This document shows positions 36,293 through 45,744 of a stretch of 64,000 bases of DNA, piece by piece; position 1 is the first letter of the stretch, and the number at the start of each line of letters is the position of its first letter. Under the pieces are notes generated by a model, which saw only the letters and a program-made list of their open reading frames with translations, ran no database searches and was not told the origin of the DNA. The position numbers and the translations under genes are program-made. The stretch lies in the NCBI RefSeq assembly GCF_000740675.1, contig NZ_JPXI01000030.1, forward strand, positions 62,001 through 126,000. Reading direction: 5' to 3'. Source of the DNA: Massilia sp. BSC265. GTDB lineage: Bacteria > Pseudomonadota > Gammaproteobacteria > Burkholderiales > Burkholderiaceae_D.

Positions 36293-36697
36293 ATGTTCGG
36301 TCGACAAGTAAAAAGCGAGATTGACAGCCTGGTCGGTATCTCGGCCCGGATCGAGGGCGACCTGTGCTTCACCGGAGGGCTGCGCATCGACGGTGAGGTG
36401 CACGGCAACGTGGTCGCGGCGGAAGGGGCCGACAGCATGCTGATCGTGTCGGAGCATGCGCGGATCGAGGGGGAGGTGCGTTGCGCCAGCCTGGTGGTCA
36501 ACGGCTATATCGCCGGATCGGTATATTCGTCAGAACTTCTTGAATTGCAGCCGAAAGGCCGCATACATGGTGATGTACATTACCGTTTGCTTGAAATGCA
36601 TGGCGGCGCCCTCGTGACCGGGAAACTGACGCACGAACCCGCGGGCGAGCCGGTGTTTCATTTGGCCGACGCCGAGCCTTCCCTGACGGCCGGGTAG
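36293..36697 (+). CDS. Bactofilin family cytoskeletal protein
   Basis: The 134-residue protein has the bactofilin beta-helix pattern, with regular hydrophobic repeats such as ISARIEGDLCFTGGLRIDGE and VHGNVVAAEG. Bactofilins polymerise spontaneously without nucleotide and organise cell-wall synthesis. The ATG at 36293 follows GGAAGGGGTGG; an upstream in-frame start at 36230 is less likely. It lies between argC and erpA, as in related genera. Confidence 0.93.
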   Translation: MFGRQVKSEIDSLVGISARIEGDLCFTGGLRIDGEVHGNVVAAEGADSMLIVSEHARIEGEVRCASLVVNGYIAGSVYSSELLELQPKGRIHGDVHYRLLEMHGGALVTGKLTHEPAGEPVFHLADAEPSLTAG

Positions 36698-36731
36698 CAG
36701 GCGAGTTCCAGCAGTAGTTGCGCCAACGGTC

Positions 36732-36737
36732 TATAAT
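36732..36737 (+). promoter_or_regulatory. Candidate -10 box for erpA
   Basis: TATAAT lies 43 bases before the erpA ATG. The -35 region is poor. No IscR-type site was identified. Confidence 0.4.
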
Positions 36738-36779
36738 GGCCGCATAGCGTAATTCGCGTATTTTCACCAGGAGTGTTTC

Positions 36780-37148
36780 ATGACCGCAGTCGCCGAAGTG
36801 CAAGAGCACGACACGATCCCGACCCCGATCAACTTCACCGACAGCGCCGCACAGAAGGTTGCACAGCTGATCGAGGAAGAAGGCAATCCCGACCTCAAGC
36901 TGCGCGTGTTCGTGCAGGGCGGCGGTTGCTCCGGCTTCCAGTATGGCTTCACCTTTGACGAAATTGTCAACGAAGACGACACCACGATGGAAAAGAACGG
37001 TGTCCAGCTGCTGATCGACTCGATGAGCTACCAGTACCTGGTCGGCGCCGAGATCGACTACAAGGACGACCTCGAAGGCGCCCAGTTCGTGATCAAGAAC
37101 CCGAACGCCACCTCGACCTGCGGTTGCGGCTCGTCGTTCTCCGCGTAA
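36780..37148 (+). CDS. erpA: Iron-sulfur cluster insertion protein ErpA
   Basis: This 122-residue A-type carrier delivers Fe-S clusters to apo-proteins, including isoprenoid-synthesis enzymes. The three cysteines are present in [11 protein letters not shown] and [18 protein letters not shown] precedes the ATG. Two terminator hairpins follow before the convergent anmK. Confidence 0.97.
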   Translation: MTAVAEVQEHDTIPTPINFTDSAAQKVAQLIEEEGNPDLKLRVFVQGGGCSGFQYGFTFDEIVNEDDTTMEKNGVQLLIDSMSYQYLVGAEIDYKDDLEGAQFVIKNPNATSTCGCGSSFSA

Positions 37149-37221
37149 CAGCCTCCGTACGGCACTGACGGCCTCCGTACGACCATCAGTCCCCCAGGCC
37201 GCCCGCTAGTCCGGGCAGCCG

Positions 37222-37250
37222 ACGGCCCGGTGCATCCGGGCCGTTCCTTT
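37222..37250 (+). terminator. Terminator after erpA, first hairpin
   Basis: ACGGCCCGG (37222-37230) pairs with CCGGGCCGT (37236-37244) across TGCAT, followed by TCCTTT. Confidence 0.7.
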
Positions 37251-37251
37251 C

Positions 37252-37280
37252 AAAGGCCGACATGCACATGCCGGCCTTTT
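37252..37280. terminator. Second hairpin between erpA and anmK
   Basis: AAAGGCCGACATG (37252-37264) pairs imperfectly with CATGCCGGCCTTT (37267-37279), ending in TTTT. It can act in either direction between the convergent genes. Confidence 0.7.
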
Positions 37281-37297
37281 GTCGTTGTCGCCGGCGC

Positions 37298-38395
37298 TTA
37301 TGCCGGATACAGGGCGCCGAGGATGCGCAGGCCGCGTGCCCCGGTGACGGCCGGCAGGTTACCCGGCGCGCGCTGCAGGAAGCGGTAGCCCAGCCAGGCG
37401 AAGGCCAGCGCCTCGACCCGGTTCGGCGCGATGCCGAGCGCCGCCGTCGATTGCACCAATGCCCCGCCCAGCGCCGTGCCGATCTCGCGCTGCAGGGTGG
37501 CGTTGTAGGCGCCGCCGCCGCAGATGTACACCGCATCCACGGCCGCATGTTCGCCGCGGATGGCGTCGGCGATCGTCACCGCCGTGAGGCGCGTCAGGGT
37601 TGCCATCACGTCCTGCGCTGCAAGTGCGCCGAAGTCCTTCAGCTTTGCATCGAGCCACCCCGCATGGAACAGGTCGCGGCCGGTGCTCTTGGGCGCCGGC
37701 TGGCGGAAAAACGGCTCGTCCAGCAGTGCATCCAGCAGCGGCAGGTAGACGGCGCCACTGGCGGCCCAGGCGCCGTCTTCATCGTAGGCCTTGCCGAGGT
37801 GGCGGCCAATCCACAGGTCCATCAACACATTGCCGGGACCGGTATCGAAACCGGTGACGCGGCCGTCGCCGTGCAGCACACTGATGTTGCCGATCCCGCC
37901 GATGTTCACCACCACGCGGGCCGTGCCCGGCTTGCCGAAGGCGGCCTCGTGGAAAGCCGGCACCAGCGGTGCACCCTGGCCGCCAGCCGCGATGTCGCGG
38001 GTGCGGAAGTCGGCGATCACATCGACCCCGGTCAGTTCGGCCAGCAGGGCAGGGTTGTTGGTCTGGCGCGTGAAGCCCAGTTCCGGGCGGTGGCGGATGG
38101 TCTGGCCGTGCACGGCCACGGCCGCGACCGGACCCGGGCTGGACGGCAGCAACTGGCGCACGCAGTCGGCGTAGCACAGGGCCAGGCCATTGGCGGCCAG
38201 CGCTTCGCGCTCGAGTTCGTTCTCGCTGGTGGCCTGCAGGGCCATCAGCTCGCTGCGCAGTTCGGGCGGGAAGGGCGTGAAGGCGGCTGCGATGCTGCGG
38301 ATGCTGTCGCCGGCGAAGTCGGCCAGCACGCCGTCCACGCCGTCGAGGCTGGTGCCGGACATCAGGCCGATGATCAGGGAAGAGGTCTCGCTCAT
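37298..38395 (-). CDS. anmK: Anhydro-N-acetylmuramic acid kinase
   Basis: AnmK phosphorylates and opens 1,6-anhydroMurNAc during peptidoglycan recycling. The 365-residue protein starts MSETSSLIIGLMSGTSLDGVDG, the family signature. VAVHGQTIRHRPELGFT, VVNIGGIGNIS and GFDTGPGNVLMD complete the ATP/sugar site. A longer open frame to 38464 has no family sequence. It sits beside the M23 peptidase region, consistent with wall turnover. Confidence 0.96.
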   Translation of the reverse strand: MSETSSLIIGLMSGTSLDGVDGVLADFAGDSIRSIAAAFTPFPPELRSELMALQATSENELEREALAANGLALCYADCVRQLLPSSPGPVAAVAVHGQTIRHRPELGFTRQTNNPALLAELTGVDVIADFRTRDIAAGGQGAPLVPAFHEAAFGKPGTARVVVNIGGIGNISVLHGDGRVTGFDTGPGNVLMDLWIGRHLGKAYDEDGAWAASGAVYLPLLDALLDEPFFRQPAPKSTGRDLFHAGWLDAKLKDFGALAAQDVMATLTRLTAVTIADAIRGEHAAVDAVYICGGGAYNATLQREIGTALGGALVQSTAALGIAPNRVEALAFAWLGYRFLQRAPGNLPAVTGARGLRILGALYPA

Positions 38396-38542
38396 GTTCT
38401 CTCGAATGGAATAGGCAATCCTGGTGCGGACTTGCCGGTCATGCAGTCTAAACGGTCGAGCCAAAAAGCGGAAGCCGCTGGCCCACGCGGACTGCGGGAA
38501 TTGGTGGAGTTCGACGCGGCCGCCCGTGGTATCTTTCAGGAC

Positions 38543-39115
38543 ATGGACGAGCAGTTAATACAAGGCAGGCTAGCCTTCCTGAAGGCGGCCGAGGCGCTCA
38601 AGGACACGCTGCGCAGCGGCCATACCGCGGGCGGCCGTTCGGAAAGCACGGCCGAGCACAGCTGGCGCTTATGCCTGCTGGCGCTGGCCTTCGAAGACCA
38701 GTTGCCGGGCGTGGACATGCTCAGGCTGCTCAAGCTGTGCATCGTGCACGACCTCGGCGAAGCAATTCATGGCGACATTCCCGCCGTTGCGCAAGTGGAC
38801 AAGGAAGCCAAGCAGCTTCAGGAACGGCAGGACATGCTGGAGCTGACCGCATCACTGGACGCGCCGCTGCGCACCCAGGTGATGTCGCTATGGGAAGAGT
38901 ACGACGCGGCCGAGACGCCTGAAGCGCGGCTGGCCAAGGCCCTGGACAAGCTGGAAACCGTGCTGCAGCACAACCAGGGCAAGAACCCGCCCGGTTTCGA
39001 CTACGCCTTCAACCTGGGCTATGGCCAACACCATACCGCTGCCCATCCCCTCACCGCGGCAATTCGGGCGATCCTCGACCGCGAGACCTGCGACAGGATG
39101 AACAGCGGGCAGTGA
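38543..39115 (+). CDS. HD-domain hydrolase (YfbR-like)
   Basis: The 190-residue protein carries the HD metal motif: STAEHSWRLCLLALAF supplies the first His, CIVHDLGEAIHGDIP the His-Asp pair, and DKLETVLQH the last Asp region. This subgroup includes 5'-deoxynucleotidases such as YfbR; substrate is not fixed. The ATG at 38543 follows AGGAC. An in-frame ATG at 38441 is possible but has no ribosome site. Its 3' end abuts a truncated minus-strand gene. Confidence 0.87.
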   Translation: MDEQLIQGRLAFLKAAEALKDTLRSGHTAGGRSESTAEHSWRLCLLALAFEDQLPGVDMLRLLKLCIVHDLGEAIHGDIPAVAQVDKEAKQLQERQDMLELTASLDAPLRTQVMSLWEEYDAAETPEARLAKALDKLETVLQHNQGKNPPGFDYAFNLGYGQHHTAAHPLTAAIRAILDRETCDRMNSGQ

Positions 39116-39260
39116 AGCTTTCTCGCTTGCCCGAGCCGAAGGCCTTGATCACTGCCTCGATCTGTTGCCGGCTTTCCGCCGGGTTTTCCGCAAAAGCATC
39201 TCGCGGCGCACTTGCGAACAGGGCCAGGCACAGCGAGGCGGTGGCGAAAACGGGTTTCAT
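39112..39260 (-). pseudogene. Truncated secreted protein, N-terminus only
   Basis: A signal peptide (MKPVFATASLCLALFASAP) and about 20 mature residues (SRQQIEAVIKAFGSG) are visible. The sequence then runs into the antisense of the HD gene's last codons and stops at 39051. The mature start resembles SnoaL/SgcJ-type proteins. Everything beyond about residue 45 is lost, so this is a deletion remnant. It has a normal AGGAGAC ribosome site. Confidence 0.6.
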
Positions 39261-39288
39261 CTGGTCTCCTGTCTATATAAATATGCGA

Positions 39289-39696
39289 TCACGGACGCGC
39301 CGCGAAGAACTGGCTGTCGACACTGTGGCGCGGCATGCCGAGCTGTTCGGGTTTCTTCATCAGGTAGGCGAAGCCGCTCTTGTCGCCCTTCAAGGCGCCG
39401 TTCAGGAAGTTGAGGACATAGCGCGCGCTCAGGGCATAGGACTGGGCCACTTCATCGCGGGTATAGTCGCTGAAGTCGAGCGGATCGAGGCGCAGGTAGC
39501 TGGTGCCGAAATAGACGTGCTCCATCGCGTACCTTGCGGCGCGGTCGAAGGATAGCTGCGGCTCGGGTCCACTTGCTCCACCACGCGAAAACCAACCGGG
39601 AAGCTGCCCGGCTTTGTTATGGAAGGGAAAAGCCTGCTGGGCACTCGATGGTGCGCCGATGAGGATGAGCAGGATGAGGCTGAGAAGCCTGAGCAC
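39289..39696 (-). CDS. Small secreted protein of unknown function
   Basis: The 135-residue protein starts at GTG (LRLLSLILLILIGAPSSA is the signal peptide). The mature part has AARYAMEHVYFGTSYLRLDP and YALSARYVLNFLNGALKGDK. The C-terminal third resembles the end of some alpha/beta hydrolases that finish with a helical LNFL-x-A-LKGD segment, but no catalytic residues are present. It may be a remnant of a larger hydrolase or a small binding protein. The longer open frame overlaps the terminator of the neighbouring peptidase and is rejected. Confidence 0.55.
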   Translation of the reverse strand: MLRLLSLILLILIGAPSSAQQAFPFHNKAGQLPGWFSRGGASGPEPQLSFDRAARYAMEHVYFGTSYLRLDPLDFSDYTRDEVAQSYALSARYVLNFLNGALKGDKSGFAYLMKKPEQLGMPRHSVDSQFFAARP

Positions 39697-39732
39697 GGTT
39701 CGCCCCCTCGTATTGTCGATATGGGAAAACAA

Positions 39733-39767
39733 AACGCCCCGCGGCATGCACGATGCGGCGGGGCGTT
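39733..39767 (-). terminator. Terminator of the M23 peptidase gene
   Basis: AACGCCCCGC (39733-39742) pairs with GCGGGGCGTT (39758-39767). On the minus strand it runs into TTGTTTTCCC. Confidence 0.8.
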
Positions 39768-39785
39768 GAGGGGAGTCGGAGGGGC

Positions 39786-41150
39786 TTAGCGTGCCGCCAT
39801 CGCGTTGCCGCTCGGTGCGAGCAGCGAGAAGCGGTGGTTCATCTCGGCGGCGGCCATGCGGAAGCGGTTCAGTTCCGCCTGGCTCAGCGGCTGCTGTGCC
39901 AGCGACTTGAACTTTTCCGGATTCTGCGCCTGGCCGGCGACACGGAACTCGTAGTGCAGGTGCGGGCCGGTCGACCAGCCGGTCGAGCCGACATAGCCGA
40001 TGATCTGGCCCTGGCTGACCTTGCTGCCCTTGCGGATGCCCGGGGCGAAACGGCTCATGTGGGCATAAGCGGTGCTGTAGTTCGACCAGTGCTTGAGGAC
40101 GACCTGGTTGCCGTAGCCGCCGCTGTTGCCGGCGAAGTCGATGACACCATCGGCGACCGCGCGGATCGGCGTGCCCGTCGAGGCGGCGTAGTCGACGCCC
40201 TTGTGCTGTTTCCACTTGCCCGAGATCGGGTGCACGCGCATCGAGAAGCCCGAGGAAATGCGCGAGAACTGCAGCGGGGATTTCAGGAAGGCTTTCTTGA
40301 GTGCCTTGCCGTCCAGGCTGTAGTAGCCGCCCTGCTTGGTGACCGGGTCTTCGTACCAGACCGACTGGTAAGCCACGCCGCGGTTCACGAATTCGCCTGC
40401 CAGGATGCGGCCGGTCTTGACCAGTTCGCCGTCGAGCCAGAAGGTTTCGTAGACGACGCTGAAACGGTCGCCGCGCTTCAGGTCCGAGCGGAAGTCGATG
40501 TTGGTCGAGAACATCTCGATCATCTGGCCGACCACCGAGTCCGGCATGCTGCCGCCGTCCACGTTCGAATCGGTCGCGGAATACAGCGAGGTGGTGATTT
40601 CGCGCGAACGCATCTCGACACGGCGCTCCAGCTTGGCCGGAGCATCGGTGGCGACGAATTTCTCGCCCTGGCGCTCGACCGTGATCTGGCGCGCATCGCC
40701 GGCCTTGCCGTCGGTGATCGTGGCGCGCATCGACAGCAGCAGGCCATTTTCATCGGTTTCGGCCTGGACGCGCTTGCCGGTCTTGAGCGACAGCAGGCGG
40801 CACGCGGTCTTGTCGGTGCGGATGAATTTGTGGGCGTCGGCGTCGTTGACGCCAAGGCGGGTGAAGAGGGAAGCGAGCGAATCGCCTGGGCGAATGCGTT
40901 CTTCGTGGATGAACTGCTGCTCGGCTTGCTGGAGGGCGGCGATCTGGTCTGCGAGGTTCGGCAGTTCCAGGTCCTGTTCGATCGACTTGACCGGCATGTC
41001 TGCCGCATCGGGAGCGATCGGGGCCACTGCTACTGCACCGAAGGCACACACGCTCAGGAGCGCGGCGCCGGCGCCGATGATACGCGCCTTGCGAGTTCGG
41101 GGCAGCAGCTGGAGCAGGCTCTTGCCAGTGATTTTATGTATAGGGTTCAT
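39786..41150 (-). CDS. M23 family murein endopeptidase
   Basis: The 454-residue protein has an N-terminal membrane anchor (about 27-45) and an OapA/LysM-like region (PGDSLASLFTRLGV). The C-terminal LytM domain carries zinc motifs in HKGVDYAASTGTPI (HxxxD) and TGPHLHYEFRV (HxH). This is the MepM/NlpD type that cleaves peptide cross-links in peptidoglycan, allowing growth or separation. It is divergent from tyrS. Confidence 0.94.
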   Translation of the reverse strand: MNPIHKITGKSLLQLLPRTRKARIIGAGAALLSVCAFGAVAVAPIAPDAADMPVKSIEQDLELPNLADQIAALQQAEQQFIHEERIRPGDSLASLFTRLGVNDADAHKFIRTDKTACRLLSLKTGKRVQAETDENGLLLSMRATITDGKAGDARQITVERQGEKFVATDAPAKLERRVEMRSREITTSLYSATDSNVDGGSMPDSVVGQMIEMFSTNIDFRSDLKRGDRFSVVYETFWLDGELVKTGRILAGEFVNRGVAYQSVWYEDPVTKQGGYYSLDGKALKKAFLKSPLQFSRISSGFSMRVHPISGKWKQHKGVDYAASTGTPIRAVADGVIDFAGNSGGYGNQVVLKHWSNYSTAYAHMSRFAPGIRKGSKVSQGQIIGYVGSTGWSTGPHLHYEFRVAGQAQNPEKFKSLAQQPLSQAELNRFRMAAAEMNHRFSLLAPSGNAMAAR

Positions 41151-41310
41151 GCAATCAGTTAAAATTTGCGGCTGAACTTTCAGGATCCCGTTTCTTATCG
41201 TTCTGCAAAGTTTTCTTCGGGAAACTTAAAAACGATCGTGAATTATACCAAAAGAACTGGTCCTACAACCATCTTGGCAAACTTCCTACACGAATACTTA
41301 ACTCGCATAT

Positions 41311-42573
41311 ATGACTTCCAATGTTTCGTCCGGTAGCGGTGCTCCGGTGAATTCTTCCGCCCCCCTGCCGTTGACGGACAAGGTGCTCGAGGCCCTGGCC
41401 ATTGCCAAGCGCGGTGTCGATGAATTGCTGATCGAAAGCGAATTCGCCCAGAAACTGGCGCGCTCCGAACAGTCGGGCAAGCCGCTGCGCATCAAGCTGG
41501 GCCTGGACCCGACTGCGCCTGACCTGCACCTTGGCCATACCGTGGTGCTGAACAAGATGCGCCAGCTGCAAGACCTCGGCCACCAGGTGATCTTCCTGAT
41601 CGGCGATTTCACTTCGATGATCGGCGACCCTTCGGGCCGCAATGCCACGCGTCCGCCGCTGACCCGCGAACAGGTCGAGGAAAACGCCATGACCTATTTC
41701 CGCCAGGCTTCCCTTGTGCTGGACGCCGCGCGCACGGAAATTCGTTATAACTCCGAATGGTGCGACCCGTTGGGCGCGCGCGGCATGATCCAGCTCGCCT
41801 CACGTTATACCGTCGCCCGCATGATGGAGCGCGATGATTTCACCAAGCGCTACAAGAGTGGGACACCGATTGCGGTGCATGAGTTCCTTTATCCTCTGAT
41901 GCAGGGCTACGATTCGGTCGCTTTGCATGCAGACCTGGAACTTGGAGGCACAGACCAGAAGTTCAACCTCCTTGTTGGCCGTGAGTTACAGAAAGATTAC
42001 GGTCAGGAACAGCAGTGCATCCTGACCATGCCGCTGCTCGAGGGCCTGGACGGGGTCGAAAAAATGTCGAAGTCGAAGAATAACTACATCGGCATCACCG
42101 AAGCGCCCAACACGATGTTCGGCAAGCTGATGAGCATCTCGGACGACATGATGTGGAAGTACTACGACCTGCTGTCCTTCCGCTCGATCGCCGACATCCG
42201 GAACATCAAGGCCGAGGTGGCTGGCGGCGCCAACCCGCGCGATGCGAAAGTGGCGCTCGGCAAGGAAATCGTGGCACGCTTCCACTCGGCCCAGGCGGCC
42301 GAGGATGCGCTGGCCGACTTCGTCAACCGCTCGAAGGGCGGCATCCCGGACGACGTGCCGGCAGTAGCGCTGTCCGGCGCGCCGCTGGGCGTGGCCCAGC
42401 TGCTGAAGGCAGCCGGCCTGTGCGCCTCGACCTCGGAAGCCATGCGCATGGTCGACCAGGGCGGCGTGCGCATCGACGGCGCGGTCGTCAGCGACAAGGG
42501 GCTGCAGGTCGACGCCGGCACCTTCGTCATGCAGGTGGGCAAGCGCAAGTTTGCCCGTGTGACGCTCGCATGA
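41311..42573 (+). CDS. tyrS: Tyrosyl-tRNA synthetase
   Basis: The 420-residue class I synthetase has the HIGH-type motif in [13 protein letters not shown] and KMSKS in [15 protein letters not shown]-terminal S4-like RNA-binding domain follows ([19 protein letters not shown]). KMSKS followed by KNN marks the TyrZ-like branch. The stop codon overlaps the dtd ATG. Confidence 0.98.
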   Translation: MTSNVSSGSGAPVNSSAPLPLTDKVLEALAIAKRGVDELLIESEFAQKLARSEQSGKPLRIKLGLDPTAPDLHLGHTVVLNKMRQLQDLGHQVIFLIGDFTSMIGDPSGRNATRPPLTREQVEENAMTYFRQASLVLDAARTEIRYNSEWCDPLGARGMIQLASRYTVARMMERDDFTKRYKSGTPIAVHEFLYPLMQGYDSVALHADLELGGTDQKFNLLVGRELQKDYGQEQQCILTMPLLEGLDGVEKMSKSKNNYIGITEAPNTMFGKLMSISDDMMWKYYDLLSFRSIADIRNIKAEVAGGANPRDAKVALGKEIVARFHSAQAAEDALADFVNRSKGGIPDDVPAVALSGAPLGVAQLLKAAGLCASTSEAMRMVDQGGVRIDGAVVSDKGLQVDAGTFVMQVGKRKFARVTLA

Positions 42574-43037
42574 TCGGTCTTCTGCAGCGCGTCAGCGAAG
42601 CCAGCGTGCGCGTCGACGGCGAAACCGTCGGTGCGATTCAAGCCGGCCTGATGGTGCTGGTGTGCGCCGAGAAGGGCGACACCGAGCGCGAAGCCGAGGC
42701 CCTGCTGGCCAAGCTCCTGGCTTACCGCGTGTTCTCCGACGAGGCCGGCAAGATGAACCGCAGCATCACGGACACGCTAGGGGGCCTGCTGCTGGTGCCG
42801 CAGTTTACGCTGGCTGCCGATACGAAGTCGGGCACGCGTCCCTCGTTCTCGCCGGCCGCCGCGCCGGAGGACGGGCGGCGCCTGTTCGACCATGTGGTGC
42901 GGCAAGCCCGCGAACGCCATGGCATTGTCGAGACCGGCAGATTCGGCGCGGACATGAAAGTTTCACTCATCAACGATGGTCCCGTCACTTTCTGGCTGCA
43001 GGTTGATCCTGTCGCGGTAGGTGGTGTGCAGCGCTGA
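42570..43037 (+). CDS. dtd: D-aminoacyl-tRNA deacylase
   Basis: Dtd hydrolyses mischarged D-aminoacyl-tRNA, notably D-Tyr-tRNA, which fits its coupling to tyrS. The 155-residue protein has the Gly-cisPro and catalytic strands in [20 protein letters not shown] and [12 protein letters not shown]. Its ATG overlaps the tyrS stop (ATGA). Confidence 0.96.
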   Translation: MIGLLQRVSEASVRVDGETVGAIQAGLMVLVCAEKGDTEREAEALLAKLLAYRVFSDEAGKMNRSITDTLGGLLLVPQFTLAADTKSGTRPSFSPAAAPEDGRRLFDHVVRQARERHGIVETGRFGADMKVSLINDGPVTFWLQVDPVAVGGVQR

Positions 43038-43086
43038 AACCCCCGCCGTCGACAAGGGTCAATAATATCAACGGCTGGGAGGACGT

Positions 43087-43752
43087 ATGCGAATCTGGAG
43101 CGATTCATTTACCGAAGGCGGGCCGATCCCGCCGCACTGTGCGTTTGCGGTGGGCGATCCCGACAGCCACGTCAGGCTGTCCGACAACCGCAATCCGCAT
43201 CTCGCTTGGGACGACGTGCCTGCCGGCACCAAGTCCCTGGTGCTGATCTGCCATGACCCTGACGTGCCGTCCGTCGGCGACGACGTCAACCAGGAGGGCA
43301 AGACCGTGCCAGCCTCCCTGCCGCGGGTGGATTTCTTCCACTGGTCGCTGGTGGACATCCCGGTCTGTCTGAAATCGCTGTCCGAGGGCATGTTTTCCGA
43401 CATGGTCACACCGCACGGCAAGCCGGGTCCGCTGGTACCGTTCACGATCAAGAACGGCACCGAGCACCAGCTGCGCCAGGGCATCAACGACTACACCGGC
43501 TGGTTCGCGAACGACCCGACCATGGCGGGCGAGTATTACGGGTATGATGGCCCGTGCCCGCCCTGGAACGACGAGCGCGTGCATACTTACGTGTTTACGC
43601 TGTATGCCCTCGACATCCCGCGCCTGCCGCTGGTCGGCCGCTTTGCCGGGACGGAACTGCGCCTGGCGATCCACGGGCATATCCTGGACGAAGCGCGTAC
43701 CTTCGGCGTGTATTCGCTGAATCCTGAAGTGGTAGCAACTTTGATAACTTAA
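43087..43752 (+). CDS. YbhB/YbcL family PEBP-like protein
   Basis: This 221-residue protein belongs to the phosphatidylethanolamine-binding/Raf-kinase-inhibitor fold: NPHLAWDDVPAGTKSLVLIC, CHDPDVPSVGDD, then YDGPCPPWNDERVHTY. Bacterial members have no settled function. There is no signal peptide. GGGAGGAC precedes the ATG. Confidence 0.92.
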   Translation: MRIWSDSFTEGGPIPPHCAFAVGDPDSHVRLSDNRNPHLAWDDVPAGTKSLVLICHDPDVPSVGDDVNQEGKTVPASLPRVDFFHWSLVDIPVCLKSLSEGMFSDMVTPHGKPGPLVPFTIKNGTEHQLRQGINDYTGWFANDPTMAGEYYGYDGPCPPWNDERVHTYVFTLYALDIPRLPLVGRFAGTELRLAIHGHILDEARTFGVYSLNPEVVATLIT

Positions 43753-43784
43753 CACTTGCCCCGAGGTTCGGGCGAGCGGACCTC

Positions 43785-44465
43785 ATGCTTTCCAAAAACA
43801 ACGCAGTAGCGCCAACCACCATCCTCCTGATCCGCCATGGCGAGACCGCCTGGAATGCCGAGAAGCGCCTCCAGGGCCACCTCGACATCGCCCTCAACGC
43901 CGAGGGCGAGCGCCAGGCCGCCCTGCTGGGCGCCGCACTTGCGGCCGAGCGGATCGACCACATCGTTTCCAGCGACCTGCAGCGTGCGCGCCAGACCGCT
44001 GACGCCATTGCCCGCGCGCGCGGGGCGCAGATCGGCACGCAGGTGGACATTGAGCCGGCGCTGCGCGAACGCTGCTATGGCGGTTTTGAGGGCTTGCTGT
44101 ATAGCGAGATCGCGGCACGCTTTCCGCTCGAGTTCGCGGCCTGGCAGGCGCGCGACGTCGATGGCGTGCTGCCGCCCGGTGCAAACCGGGGCGAGAGCTT
44201 CCGCGAGTTTTACGAGCGGGTGACCGGGGCGATCGCAGAGCATGCGGCGGCGCATCCAGGTAAGACCATCGCGCTGGTGGCGCATGGCGGGGTGCTGGAG
44301 TGTGCGTACCGGGCCGCGCTCGGCTTGTCGCTGGAGACGCCGCGCGATTTTAAGGTGCTGAATGCGAGCGTGAACCGGTTTGTGATGGAGGAGGGCGTGC
44401 TGCGCTTGGTAAGCTGGGGCGAGGTTTCTCACTTGCAGCCGGCGGTGTTGGATGATCTGACGTAG
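43785..44465 (+). CDS. Histidine phosphatase family protein
   Basis: The 226-residue enzyme has the phosphohistidine motif LIRHGETAWNAEKRLQGH (His18). SSDLQRARQTADAIA and ALVAHGGVLEC, with the second His, follow. It resembles phosphoglycerate-mutase-like and CobC-like phosphatases; the substrate cannot be told. It precedes dusB by about 130 bases. Confidence 0.92.
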   Translation: MLSKNNAVAPTTILLIRHGETAWNAEKRLQGHLDIALNAEGERQAALLGAALAAERIDHIVSSDLQRARQTADAIARARGAQIGTQVDIEPALRERCYGGFEGLLYSEIAARFPLEFAAWQARDVDGVLPPGANRGESFREFYERVTGAIAEHAAAHPGKTIALVAHGGVLECAYRAALGLSLETPRDFKVLNASVNRFVMEEGVLRLVSWGEVSHLQPAVLDDLT

Positions 44466-44594
44466 TCGCTACCCCCACTCTTCACCCCTGCCAATATCAC
44501 ACACGCAACAATCCAAAAAAATTCTGCCGCTATTTTGAGCAGCGATTGAGGTAAAATAATAGGTTCCCCGAGAAACTTTCGAGACTTTTCCGCT

Positions 44595-45632
44595 GTGCAA
44601 ATCGGTCCATACATCCTGCGTAACAATGTCTTCGTCGCCCCCATGGCCGGAGTGACGGACCGCCCGTTCCGCCAGCTGTGCAAGCAGCTGGGCGCCGGCT
44701 ATGCGGTGTCCGAGATGGCGGCTTCGAACCCGCGCCTATGGGCCAGCGAAAAGACCTCGCGCCGCACCGACCATGCGGGGGAAATGGAACCGAAAGCGGT
44801 GCAGATCGCGGGCGCCGACCCGAAAGACCTGGCCGACTGCGCGAAGTTCAACGTCGAGCGCGGCGCCCAGATCATCGACATCAACATGGGCTGCCCGGTG
44901 AAAAAGGTCTGCAACAGCTGGTGCGGTTCGGCCCTGCTGCAGCACGAAGACCTGGTCGAGCGCATCCTGCATGCCGTGGTGGAGGCCGTCGACGTCCCCG
45001 TCACCCTGAAATTCCGCACCGGCTGGGACCGCCAGAACAGGAATGCCCTGCGCATCGCCCGCATGGCCGAAAAGGCCGGCATCCAGATGCTGACCCTGCA
45101 CGGCCGCACCCGCGCCGACGGCTACAAGGGCGAGGCCGAGTACGACACCATCCGCGCCGTCAAGGCGGCGGTCGGCATCCCGGTGGTCGCCAACGGCGAC
45201 ATCACCACCCCGGAAAAGGCGAAGTACGTGCTCGACTACACCGGCGCCGATGCCGTGATGATCGGCCGCGCCGCCCAGGGCCGGCCCTGGATCTGCCGCG
45301 AGATCGACCACTACCTGCGCCTGGGGGAGCATCTGCCGGCGCCGCTGGTCGAAGAAGTACGCGGCCTGATGAACGAACACCTGCCGGCGCACTATGCCTT
45401 CTATGGCGAGTACGTCGGCGTGCGCACCGCCCGTAAACACATCGGGTGGTATGTGCAGGACTTGCCGGGCGGGGAAGAATTCCGCCAGGGCATGAACCTG
45501 TTGGAATCGACCGCCGAGCAACTGGCAGCAGTCGACGCGTTTTTCAAATCGCAACTCCGGCACGGCGAGCGGTTACAATACCGCCCCGCTCATCCTGCCG
45601 CGCATGTGGTCGATGCGGCGATGGCAGCATAA
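44595..45632 (+). CDS. dusB: tRNA-dihydrouridine synthase B
   Basis: DusB reduces uridine to dihydrouridine in the tRNA D-loop using FMN. The 345-residue protein starts at GTG (QIGPYILRNNVFVAPMAGVT). It carries the catalytic Cys in INMGCPVKKVCNSWCGSALL and FMN contacts in VVANGDITTPEKA and VMIGRAAQGRPW. It is followed by fis, the classical dusB-fis pair. Confidence 0.97.
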   Translation: MQIGPYILRNNVFVAPMAGVTDRPFRQLCKQLGAGYAVSEMAASNPRLWASEKTSRRTDHAGEMEPKAVQIAGADPKDLADCAKFNVERGAQIIDINMGCPVKKVCNSWCGSALLQHEDLVERILHAVVEAVDVPVTLKFRTGWDRQNRNALRIARMAEKAGIQMLTLHGRTRADGYKGEAEYDTIRAVKAAVGIPVVANGDITTPEKAKYVLDYTGADAVMIGRAAQGRPWICREIDHYLRLGEHLPAPLVEEVRGLMNEHLPAHYAFYGEYVGVRTARKHIGWYVQDLPGGEEFRQGMNLLESTAEQLAAVDAFFKSQLRHGERLQYRPAHPAAHVVDAAMAA

Positions 45633-45744
45633 GTACAGGTAATAGCAGCATACAAAGCAGTCACAAGAATCAGAATAAGACGGGGACACGCTGCGCCAAA
45701 AAACGTGGCGAGCAATCATTAACCAGGATGAAGCAGCAGAGAAC

